Source: Candidatus Sumerlaeota bacterium | GTDB taxonomy: Bacteria; Sumerlaeota; Sumerlaeia; JAFGJS01 | Assembly: GCA_016928995.1 (NCBI GenBank) | Contig: JAFGJS010000075.1 | Coordinates: forward strand, 1-64,000 | DNA length: 64,000 nucleotides | Direction of reading: 5' to 3' | Shown: positions 1 through 8,908 of the stretch, piece by piece | How the letters are laid out: every line of letters starts with the position of its first letter | Numbering within the stretch: position 1 is the stretch's first letter | Translations under genes and position numbers: made by a program | Notes under the pieces: model-generated | Told to the model about the DNA's origin: nothing | The model's database searches: none | The model's input: the letters and a program-made list of their open reading frames with translations, nothing else

Positions 1-121
1 CATAGTTGGCGTCGGTGTAAATCGTCAGCTGGGCTTGCGCGTCAATCGCCGCCACAGTGAATAGAGCCATGATGAAGAAAACCGCCAACCGCATTTTTGT
101 TTCGTGTGCATTCGATTGCAT
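1..121 (-). CDS. N-terminal fragment of a secreted protein, truncated at the window edge (signal peptide then QLTIYTDANY)
   Basis: Reverse strand from CAT at 119-121 reads MQSNAHETKMRLAVFFIMALFTVAAIDAQAQLTIYTDANY. The mature start resembles TLTIYTGANY in the GH128-like protein at 34960. Confidence 0.6.
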   Translation of the reverse strand, partial: MQSNAHETKMRLAVFFIMALFTVAAIDAQAQLTIYTDANY

Positions 122-786
122 ACGATCCTCCTCCATTTCAGTTCTTAGGTCATTGTATATTCTCCAAATCACAGCAAACATCAAAACGGACATCACATTT
201 CATCAATAGATCCTTATAAGCCAACTGGACTGAGAGCCTCCTTTCCGGAAATCATCCTCGGATTTATACAAAAAAAGCTGTTTTGAATACGGCTCCCCTA
301 TGCGGCTGACATTGCATCAGCCGATGTCAACGTAAGGTTGACACCATCGGGGATCGTGTAAGGCGCCTCGCTCGGAATGACGACACACAGGCACAACGGC
401 TTTGTTGTGCGACATATCAAGAACATAAAAAGACTGATTTAACTCGAATTCGCCCAGGAAAATCCTGAGCCGCGACATTTTTTGATGACCAACGAGCCAA
501 GATTCCTGTTACTCGGCTCGATGTTCACCCTTCACACTGGTTCAATTGATCATTTAGAAATGAGGGGAGACATGTACTGCCCTGTGTCTGCCCATCATGG
601 GACAGTTATTCATTTTGAATAAGATAATGGTGTATTTGGCGGGGATTTTGCAAGTAAAATCTCAAATAGAATCCCAGGCAGTACATATCATGAAATCCAA
701 ATCCTAAGCAAACCTGATCGAAACAAACGGCAGTCACCGGTTCAAAAAATAAACTCAAGCCAGCGACGCCATAAACATACAGTCGA

Positions 787-3177
787 TTATTCTCTGATCT
801 TCAGGGCTTCGAGCCATTGCAGACGCTGAATCATGGCGAAGATAATCAGCTGCGATGCGCCGATAAAAATCGCCATGAGCACCGCGGATTGCAGCAAACG
901 GATGGGATAAATGACCACCGGGAAGCGATAAAGTTCAGTGTTATATGCCAAAGCGAGCAAGTGGCAGAGTCCGGCGCCGGCGGCCATGCCGATTAAAATG
1001 CCGCCGCCGTTCAGCAGCAGGCTCTCGCCGGAAAAAATACGAGCGATCTGACGCGGCGAATAACCGAGCACCCGCAACGTGCCCACTTCACGCCGCCGTT
1101 CACTCAGCGAAACCAGCGCTGTATTGAACACGCTGGCAAAGGCGATCAAACCGGAGAAAAAGATTAGCGCCACCAGCATGCCACGCTGATTTTCAGCAAA
1201 GGTATCATTCATCTGATTGAGCGAACGCATCCTGGCGCCGACGCCGATGATGTCCGGACGGCGGCGCACCTCATTCAGCAATGCGCTGTCGATCGTGTCC
1301 TCGCCGCTGAGCCCCCCCAGGCAAAGCACGTTGTTCGCCACGCGGTATTCTCCGAGCAAGCGGCTGAGATATTCCAAATCGGCGTAAGCGCCAAGCCCCA
1401 GAAAAACCTCCACCACAGCAGCCACCGGCGCGGAGACGGTTTTGCGTTCGCCAATCAAGGGACGCAGGCGAATCACATCCCCCGGCTTCACGTTGAGCAG
1501 TTCCGCGAGTTTTTTTGTTAACACCAGTCCGCTTTCCGGCACTCGAATGGACGCGCCATTGCTATCAAGCGGTGTGAACAGCCGGCCGTCGCGCGGAAGA
1601 CCGGTCACCGATGTGCGCCGTTCATACGGGCCGTTCGAAAGATCGCAGATCACTCCAAGCTGCGCCTCGGTGAACGTCACGCCATTCAAACGGCCGACTT
1701 CACGCATGGCGCGCGAGGCGTCCGGATCGCGCAAGGCAATCGATAGATCCTCATGCATCACGCGAGAAAACTGATAATCCATCATGTATTCCAGCGCATC
1801 GACCATGCACAGCGACTCCACGATCAGCGCGGTGGAGATCATGCAGGCGAACACGCTGACGGAACTGCGAAACGGATTGCGGAAAATCGCGCGCATGATC
1901 ATCTTCCAGCGAAACGGAAAAAGCCGCCAGACCGGACCGATGCGTTCGATCCAAACGCGACCGGCCTTTTCCGGCGGCGGCGGGCGCATGGCCACGGCGG
2001 GATTCAACCGCGCGGCGAAACGCACGGCCTTCAGCGTGCCTGCGCAGGCAAACAGCACACTGATCAGCAAGCCCAGCAGATGAATATCCCAATAGAAATG
2101 GCCCGGCACGCTGGGCAGATCGAAAAAAGTGCGGTAAATAGCAAGGATTTCCGTTTGCGTCCACACACCGAACGCCGAACCCGCCACCCCTCCTGCCAGT
2201 CCGACGGCCAGCCCGAAACCGAGATAGTGCCGCGTTATCGCGCCGGTGGAGTAACCAATGGCTTTCAGTGTGCCGATCACGGTGCGATGCTGGATCACCA
2301 TGCGGCTGATCATCACATTGAGCACCAGCGCCGCGACGGCCAGCAGGATCGCCGGCATCACGGTGGAGGAGATGCGCAGCCCTTGCATCTCGTCGATCAG
2401 GAAGCGCACCGATCCCAAATCAGTCATCGCCGTGGTGTTCAGCACGCCATACTCATCCAGACGGCGCTCGATGTCCTTCAATGTGTTGTCCAGCGCGGCA
2501 TCCGACGAATCATGCAGGCGGCCGATGACCTGATTATAAGCCCCGTCCAAATCGCAGCTTTGCTGCAGAAATCGCTCAGGCAAATACATCACGCCCGTGC
2601 GCTTCGGATCCGGAGCGAAGCCGCCGCTGGGCGGCAGCAGCGTGACGTACTCCGGCGACATGCCCGTGCCCACGATCAACAGATCGTGCTGCCGGTCCAG
2701 CAGCACCACGCGCAAACGGTCGCCGGGCTTGAGCTTGTTCGCCGCGGCGAAGGAGCTGTTCAGGACCGCCTCTTTCGCGTCCGGTCCGGAAAACCACGCG
2801 CCGGTGCGCAGCAATACATCATTCAGCACGGGACGATGATCAGCAGGCATGCTGATCGCCGTGCCGGCGACCGGCTCATCCTGCCCGGGGATGTCGATGC
2901 GCACCGCCATGCTCACACGTCCGCGCGCCTCGCTGACGTTCGGCATTTCGGCGAGCTCCTCCACGGCCCAAACCGGCGCGCGCTTCAGATCCACCTGGAA
3001 ATCGGCGAGCTGCTGCTCGGCATTGTAGCGCAGACGGCTGCCGTTCATGTCGCGATACAGCGAACGCATGCCGATAAAGCACCCCGCGCCGATGGCCACG
3101 ATCATCACCAGCGCCAGCAGCGCCCACTTCCGCTCCCAGATTTCCCGCGCCATTTTTTTCAACAGCGTCCGGTTCAC
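787..3177 (-). CDS. FtsX/MacB-type ABC transporter permease
   Basis: 796 aa, N-terminal TM, two blocks of TM helices, FtsX-like IGTLKAIGYS and VGTLRVLGYS motifs. Next to an ABC ATPase. Confidence 0.88.
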   Translation of the reverse strand: MNRTLLKKMAREIWERKWALLALVMIVAIGAGCFIGMRSLYRDMNGSRLRYNAEQQLADFQVDLKRAPVWAVEELAEMPNVSEARGRVSMAVRIDIPGQDEPVAGTAISMPADHRPVLNDVLLRTGAWFSGPDAKEAVLNSSFAAANKLKPGDRLRVVLLDRQHDLLIVGTGMSPEYVTLLPPSGGFAPDPKRTGVMYLPERFLQQSCDLDGAYNQVIGRLHDSSDAALDNTLKDIERRLDEYGVLNTTAMTDLGSVRFLIDEMQGLRISSTVMPAILLAVAALVLNVMISRMVIQHRTVIGTLKAIGYSTGAITRHYLGFGLAVGLAGGVAGSAFGVWTQTEILAIYRTFFDLPSVPGHFYWDIHLLGLLISVLFACAGTLKAVRFAARLNPAVAMRPPPPEKAGRVWIERIGPVWRLFPFRWKMIMRAIFRNPFRSSVSVFACMISTALIVESLCMVDALEYMMDYQFSRVMHEDLSIALRDPDASRAMREVGRLNGVTFTEAQLGVICDLSNGPYERRTSVTGLPRDGRLFTPLDSNGASIRVPESGLVLTKKLAELLNVKPGDVIRLRPLIGERKTVSAPVAAVVEVFLGLGAYADLEYLSRLLGEYRVANNVLCLGGLSGEDTIDSALLNEVRRRPDIIGVGARMRSLNQMNDTFAENQRGMLVALIFFSGLIAFASVFNTALVSLSERRREVGTLRVLGYSPRQIARIFSGESLLLNGGGILIGMAAGAGLCHLLALAYNTELYRFPVVIYPIRLLQSAVLMAIFIGASQLIIFAMIQRLQWLEALKIRE

Positions 3178-4223
3178 TGTTTCGCCTCATCTGTCTGATG
3201 CATCCCGGCAGTGTCGGCGCTCAGAATCGATCGACCGATGATGCGTCTGAAAAAATTCGCAATCGCTTTACGGTATCGCAGAAAGACACAACACAACAGC
3301 ATGCACTGGAAAAACAACACGGAAAAAGCTTGTATCAAGTCCAGTTTCGCCCATTTCCGCCGGACCAGAACATCCGAAATATCCACCATGAAAGTCGGCC
3401 ATGCCTCCTCGGTCTTATAACCCCAACGGATGTACACATGCCCCCATTGGCCCTGTCCCAAGTATTTGTAGTTATCTCCGGAATTTTCGATGCTGTATAT
3501 CCTTTTTTGAATTTGATAGACACCGACATGTTCTCCCCATTTATGCTGAAAAGAAGCGTAAATCCCGCTGGCCTTTTGCCGATTTAATGACACCATGTTG
3601 CGAGCGCCCTGTTTGCTTTGAGCTACGCACCAACTTTCAGGACAGATGGCGAGGAGTTGCCTTACCATTTTATCCTCAGGCGAAATCTCGCCTTTCGCCA
3701 CATCAATGATCAACTTGTTGCTTGATGGGGGATAATGACCAAACCGGCCCAGTTGCCCGCGGTATCCCCGAAAAGCGATGGTGTATTTGCCCGCTTGATC
3801 AATCAGATATAAATCCGTCAGGTCCATGCCAGAAAATAAAGTGATCGTTGTATTCGGCTTGATTTTCGGCTGACCGAAGGATGCTGTCGATACGATCCCG
3901 CCGATGAATGGGGCTTGGTTTCCATCGGGATCGATCACGGTATAATTATCATGCACATCGATGCCCTGGTCATCGTAGGGAATCTCTTCTTCCAAGTCAT
4001 ACTTCAAGGTCATGGTGAGATTAATCGGTTCGCCCATCCTAACTGTTTGCGTTTCTGCGCTCAGGATTGTCGTGACGCCCTCAATCATTCGCTCAGGAGA
4101 ATCTTCGGATGAAGCGCGCCCCTGATGCGCCAGACAAAACACAACTGCGATTAAAACAAAAATGATGAATCGCAAGGATCTTCGCACGATTTTCGCCTCG
4201 CTCTCGGCCAAGACAACAATCAA
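3174..4223 (-). CDS. Exported/membrane-anchored hypothetical protein in the ABC transporter cluster
   Basis: 349 aa, N-terminal hydrophobic segment, C-terminal TM. 4-bp overlap with the permease start. Confidence 0.6.
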   Translation of the reverse strand: MIVVLAESEAKIVRRSLRFIIFVLIAVVFCLAHQGRASSEDSPERMIEGVTTILSAETQTVRMGEPINLTMTLKYDLEEEIPYDDQGIDVHDNYTVIDPDGNQAPFIGGIVSTASFGQPKIKPNTTITLFSGMDLTDLYLIDQAGKYTIAFRGYRGQLGRFGHYPPSSNKLIIDVAKGEISPEDKMVRQLLAICPESWCVAQSKQGARNMVSLNRQKASGIYASFQHKWGEHVGVYQIQKRIYSIENSGDNYKYLGQGQWGHVYIRWGYKTEEAWPTFMVDISDVLVRRKWAKLDLIQAFSVLFFQCMLLCCVFLRYRKAIANFFRRIIGRSILSADTAGMHQTDEAKQ

Positions 4224-4246
4224 TCATTAGAACCAACAATCCCGGC

Positions 4247-5044
4247 TCACCACTCCATCTCGTCCACGGTGGCGGGATGTTCGTTGATACGATCATGGCG
4301 GATGCGGCCGTCGTGGATTTCCGCCACACGATGCGCCAGGACGGTCACGGCGCGGTTGTGAGTGATGACGATGATCGTTTTCTTCAGCCGCTGGTTCAGG
4401 TCGCAGAGCAAGGCGAAGAGCTGCTTGCTTGCCTCGGAATCAAGCGCGCCGGTCGGCTCGTCGCAGAGCAGCAGTTTCGGATTGCTGGCGATGGCCCGAG
4501 CGATGGCCACGCGCTGCTGCTGTCCGCCGCTGAGCTGCGAGGGAAAGTGATCCGCCCGATCCTCCAGCCCCACGAGGCGCAACGCTTCCAGCGGATCCAT
4601 CGGATCGCTCACGATTTCAATCGCCACCTGCACGTTTTCCAGCGCGGTAAGCGAGGGGATCAGGTTGAACAACTGGAACACGAAGCCGATCTGCTGGCGG
4701 CGGAACTGGGTGAGCTTGGCGTCGCTCATCTGCGTGAGGTTTTCCGGCGCCCCGTCGCCGTCCACGTCGCGGAAGAGGATCTCGCCGGAAGTCGGACGAT
4801 CCATGCCGCCGACGAGATTCATCAGCGTGCTCTTGCCCGAGCCGCTGGGACCGACGACCATCATCAATTCGCCCTCGCGGATGTCGAGCGAACAATCGCG
4901 CAACGCAGCGACCTGCACCTCGCCCATCTGGTAGATCTTGCTGGCGTTGCGCACGGATATCAGAAGGTCCTCTTCAAACATGCTGATTCGCTCCGTCTGA
5001 CGAAGGATATGCGTCATTATCAGGATGCGGAAGGGACGACACAA
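4247..5044 (-). CDS. ABC transporter ATP-binding protein (LolD/MacB class)
   Basis: Walker [10 protein letters not shown], signature [14 protein letters not shown], Walker [13 protein letters not shown]. Confidence 0.93.
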   Translation of the reverse strand: MCRPFRILIMTHILRQTERISMFEEDLLISVRNASKIYQMGEVQVAALRDCSLDIREGELMMVVGPSGSGKSTLMNLVGGMDRPTSGEILFRDVDGDGAPENLTQMSDAKLTQFRRQQIGFVFQLFNLIPSLTALENVQVAIEIVSDPMDPLEALRLVGLEDRADHFPSQLSGGQQQRVAIARAIASNPKLLLCDEPTGALDSEASKQLFALLCDLNQRLKKTIIVITHNRAVTVLAHRVAEIHDGRIRHDRINEHPATVDEMEW

Positions 5045-5094
5045 GGACGAATCAATTTAATTCGAAATGCGAGATGGCCTCAAGCGGCTGGCGA

Positions 5095-6207
5095 CTAGGC
5101 GTTTTCTTTCAGTTTCTCTTTGCCTTCGAGCACTTCCTTGAAACTGAGACGCTGCCGCGACATGAACACGACGCCGATGATGATGATGGGAACCATCTGG
5201 AAGGCATGAATGATCAGCGAATAGGTCATGGGCACGGGCGAGCCGTCCGGCGTCAGTCCGAGGATGCTGAACGCCGCCTGCACGCCGGCCTCGTACAGCC
5301 CCCAGTACCCCGGCGCGGCGGGGATCATGATCGCCACGCAGATGATGATGTTGATGCTCATCCCCTGCATGAAGGAGATCGGCGTGAAGTCCGCCATGAG
5401 CGGTTTCAAGCCGAGGTACATCACCTGCAGGGAAACAGCGACCAGCACCCACACCATCAAGCTATGAAACAAAATGATGGCGATCAGTTTCGGATTGCGC
5501 AGGCTGTCCATGCCGCTGGAAAAGGAGTGGAACATCGCCACAACCTTGTCATGCATTCCGCGCGGCATCGGCAGTTTGCGCAGCAGACTCTCGACGATCA
5601 TCCGCACCTTGCGCGACAAAAGCGCGAGCGATCCGCAAAGCCCCAGCGCCATCACCGCCGCCACTCCACGAAACGCGCCTTCGAAATTGCGCGTCTTGCC
5701 GTCCCAGGTGATCGACAGGCTTTCCTTGATTTCCGGCATGGTCCACAGCATCAGCGTCATGAAAAAGATCAGCGTCATCATGTCGAACACGCGCTCGAGC
5801 ACGATCGTGCCGAAGCCCAGGCTGAACGCAACGTTGCGGTTTTTTTTCAAGACATACGCCCGCGCGAATTCTCCCACGCGCGCGGGAAGCAGGCAGTTCA
5901 AGGCAAATCCAATGAAAATCGGCGCGAGCAGCTGGTTCGCGGAAAGCTTCACCGAGGGCCGCAGCAGGCACTGCCAGCGCATCACGCGGAAATACATGCT
6001 CAGCAGCGTCAGTCCCACGAACGGAATCGTCCAGAGATATTGAACCTTCGTAATCGAGGCGGCCACGTCGGCGAAAGAAATTCCGCCCAGCCAAAAGGTG
6101 ATCCACAGCGCCACGGCGCTCACCAGGATGCAAACGGCCAATTGAATTTTGCGCTTCACTTTTCCGCCTTCGCCTCCGCGGCGGATTCCCGCTGCCGGGC
6201 GATCCAC
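5095..6207 (-). CDS. Flippase-like/lysylphosphatidylglycerol synthase TM-region family membrane protein
   Basis: 370 aa polytopic protein; pattern PARVGEFARAYVLKK...GTIVLERVFD. Confidence 0.8.
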   Translation of the reverse strand: MDRPAAGIRRGGEGGKVKRKIQLAVCILVSAVALWITFWLGGISFADVAASITKVQYLWTIPFVGLTLLSMYFRVMRWQCLLRPSVKLSANQLLAPIFIGFALNCLLPARVGEFARAYVLKKNRNVAFSLGFGTIVLERVFDMMTLIFFMTLMLWTMPEIKESLSITWDGKTRNFEGAFRGVAAVMALGLCGSLALLSRKVRMIVESLLRKLPMPRGMHDKVVAMFHSFSSGMDSLRNPKLIAIILFHSLMVWVLVAVSLQVMYLGLKPLMADFTPISFMQGMSINIIICVAIMIPAAPGYWGLYEAGVQAAFSILGLTPDGSPVPMTYSLIIHAFQMVPIIIIGVVFMSRQRLSFKEVLEGKEKLKENA

Positions 6208-7403
6208 GCGTCAATGGATTGTTGCGCGGCCTGCATCACCGTTCGCAACGGAACCTGCCGCTCCTCCGCCAGACGGCGGCAATCCTCATACTCCGGAGCG
6301 CCCTTGAACGGAGCGCCGTTCAACAGCGCGATCTTCGCCGTCACCTCGCCGTATTTCGTTTTGATCGTCTTCATCACACGCGGAAAACAATAGCGCGACG
6401 CCGGAATCACCCGCGCCCCAAGCGTGCTGGTTTCCTCCAGCAATACGCGCAGCACGGCAGGAGTGGACTCCGGCTGCGACAGCGCCTCAACACGCACGCC
6501 CGGACGATTTTTCTTCATCTGCGTCGCCATGAGACAAACATCCAGCGCCCCGGCGTCGAACAGCCGTTGCTGCAGATGAGAATAGACTTCCGGGCTCATA
6601 TCATCGATGTCTGTCGCCGTCAGTTCCAGCGAATGACGCTGCAATCCGGCGATAAAATCATCGCTGGCTGACGTGGCAGCCTCCGAGCGCCGCCCCAGCA
6701 GCACGCGCAGAAAATTCGTGCGTTGGGGAATCTCGCGCGAACCGGCGCCATAGCCGATCCGGTCGATCTGCGCCGACGGCATCGGCCCGAATTCATCCGT
6801 CAGCACGCGCAAAATCGCCGCGCCCGTCGGCGTGGTCATTTCCTTTTCGATCTCGCCGCCGCGCACGGGTATTCCGCGCAGCAACAGCGCCGTGGCCGGA
6901 GCGGGGACGGGCATCTCGCCATGCGCGCACGCCACCACGCCGCTGCCAACAACGACCGTGGAAGCCGCCGCGCTTTCGATCTCCAGCAGTTCCGCGGCGA
7001 CCATCGAACCGATGATGTCCACGATGGAATCCAGCGCGCCCACCTCGTGAAAATGCACCGCTTCCAAGTCCGTGCCGTGAACCTCGGCCTCGGCTTCGGC
7101 CAATACGGTGAACGCCCCCAGGCTGCGCGCCTTGACCCGCTCGGAAAACTCGCCGCGTTCGATCAGCTCGCGGATCTGGCGCAAATGCCGGTGCGGAGGA
7201 TTCTCCTCGCGCGACTCCACAACCGCTCTCGTCGCAAAGACGCCGCAGCGCTTCACTTGCTCCGTGCGCAACGCGAAATCAGGCGCGCCCATCGTCCGGA
7301 GCTGCCGCTCGATCTCCGCCGCGTCCGCGCCCAGATCGATCAGCGCCCCCAGCGTCATATCGCCGCTGACGCCGTTATAGCAGTCGAAATATGCGAAAGC
7401 CAT
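6156..7403 (-). CDS. larC: Nickel-pincer cofactor biosynthesis protein LarC
   Basis: MAFAYFDCYNGVSGDMTLGALIDLGAD, HFHEVGALDSIVDIIG, TPTGAAIL motifs of the LarC (DUF111) family. Confidence 0.88.
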   Translation of the reverse strand: MAFAYFDCYNGVSGDMTLGALIDLGADAAEIERQLRTMGAPDFALRTEQVKRCGVFATRAVVESREENPPHRHLRQIRELIERGEFSERVKARSLGAFTVLAEAEAEVHGTDLEAVHFHEVGALDSIVDIIGSMVAAELLEIESAAASTVVVGSGVVACAHGEMPVPAPATALLLRGIPVRGGEIEKEMTTPTGAAILRVLTDEFGPMPSAQIDRIGYGAGSREIPQRTNFLRVLLGRRSEAATSASDDFIAGLQRHSLELTATDIDDMSPEVYSHLQQRLFDAGALDVCLMATQMKKNRPGVRVEALSQPESTPAVLRVLLEETSTLGARVIPASRYCFPRVMKTIKTKYGEVTAKIALLNGAPFKGAPEYEDCRRLAEERQVPLRTVMQAAQQSIDAWIARQRESAAEAKAEK

Positions 7404-7663
7404 GATTGACGAACTTCCAATCGGAAAATGTCGTTCATCCTGTAAGCAAGCGTCCTACAGTAAGATCCCGCTCCGCTATTTGAGCAAGCTAAAATCGAAG
7501 TTAAAACTAAAGCGGTTCTTGAAAGTTATGTCCGAATGGGAAGAGAATACAGCCGAGGGCGGCTGTGCCACAGTCAAGCATGTCATGACAAGCCATCGGC
7601 ATGAAACGACACGGCCAGTTTCACTGTTTCAGAATGAATGGAGAGCTGACCGCTATAATCCGC

Positions 7664-8356
7664 TCAGGCTTTCGGACCCAGCCCGGCGATGCATTGATCC
7701 TCACGGACTACTTTGCGCGGTCCGCCGTCAAGACCAGTGGACCAGTCCTGAGGTTCAGCGATTGCGTCGAGCTTGTCAAGAATGCCCAGCGCCTTGCAGC
7801 GGTCGTAGATCAACTGCCAGGCGCACTCCAACTCCGGATTGACTTCGCATTTGCCGCCGCGCGAACCAGCGCACGGGCCGTTGAAGAGTTTCTTGGCGCA
7901 ACGCGTGATCGGACAGATGCCGGCGTACTCGCCAAGGCGGCAATTTCCGCAGCCGGAGCATTTCTCCGTCCAGACGCCCTGCGATTCGAGGATGCCGATG
8001 AACTGGGTGTTGAGGCCGGGATAAACCGGCGTCTCCGGGAAGCGTTCCGCCAGCGCCTGCACGCCAGCGCCGCAGCCAAAGGAGACGATTGCGTCATACC
8101 CCGCGACGCGCTGGGCCAGAATGTCGATGAAGGCGTCCTCGCATTGACGTTCAATGGTGCACTCGTCCACCGTGACATCCGGACGGCCGCCGAGGCGGAG
8201 CGCCATGCGCAACGCAGAACCCAGGATGCCCACTTCGCGCTCGCCGCCGGAGAGACACACGGTGACGCATGTGCCGCATCCAACGAGCAGCACCTTGTTA
8301 TGCTTTGCGATCATATCCCGGATTTCAGGCACCTTTTTGCGATCGGCGACTATCAT
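7664..8356 (-). CDS. metV: MetV-like methylenetetrahydrofolate reductase C-terminal (zinc/Fe-S) subunit
   Basis: VGCGTCVTVCLSGGEREV and CSGCGNCRLGEYAGICPITRCAKKLFNGPC; operon with metF and hdr genes. Confidence 0.82.
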   Translation of the reverse strand: MIVADRKKVPEIRDMIAKHNKVLLVGCGTCVTVCLSGGEREVGILGSALRMALRLGGRPDVTVDECTIERQCEDAFIDILAQRVAGYDAIVSFGCGAGVQALAERFPETPVYPGLNTQFIGILESQGVWTEKCSGCGNCRLGEYAGICPITRCAKKLFNGPCAGSRGGKCEVNPELECAWQLIYDRCKALGILDKLDAIAEPQDWSTGLDGGPRKVVREDQCIAGLGPKA

Positions 8357-8383
8357 TATCGTTCTCCTTGGAATTCTTCAAAT

Positions 8384-8902
8384 TCATGAACAGCAGCCGC
8401 TCGGTGCGGCGGCGAGTTGGGCTTGCGCTTCTTGATCCATCTTCTTCATACCGGATTTCACTTGTTCCGGATCCGGCTTGATCGGACTCGGTCCCAAGCG
8501 TGTCACCCGTTCGGACATCCCGGTCACGATCTCCGCGAACCGTCCGCCTTCGGCCGAAGACAGGTTGTACATCTCCAGCCGTTCCGGTTCAAGGCCGGCT
8601 TCCCCCAGCAACACCTTGGCACGCTCGACTCTGCGGCGGGCGCGCAGGTTGCCTTCCTGAAAGTGGCATCCGCCTTCCAGGCATCCGGCGACGATCACGC
8701 CGTCCGCCCCGCGCTCGAAAGCGGCCATGATGTAATTAATCTCCACACGCCCCGTGCAGGGCAGCCGCAGCACGCGCACGTTGTCAGGATACTGCAGACG
8801 CATCGAACCGGCCAGGTCCGCCGCGGCATACGCGCAATAATGGCAGCAGAACGCCAGGATCAGCGGCTGCTCCGATTGCGGATTTGCATGCTTGGTGCTC
8901 AT
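8384..8902 (-). CDS. MvhD/FrhD-type hydrogenase iron-sulfur subunit (copy 2)
   Basis: ILAFCCHYCAYAAADLAG...VRVLRLPCTGRV...GADGVIVAGCLEGGCHFQEGN. Confidence 0.85.
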   Translation of the reverse strand: MSTKHANPQSEQPLILAFCCHYCAYAAADLAGSMRLQYPDNVRVLRLPCTGRVEINYIMAAFERGADGVIVAGCLEGGCHFQEGNLRARRRVERAKVLLGEAGLEPERLEMYNLSSAEGGRFAEIVTGMSERVTRLGPSPIKPDPEQVKSGMKKMDQEAQAQLAAAPSGCCS

Positions 8903-8908
8903 ATCGAT

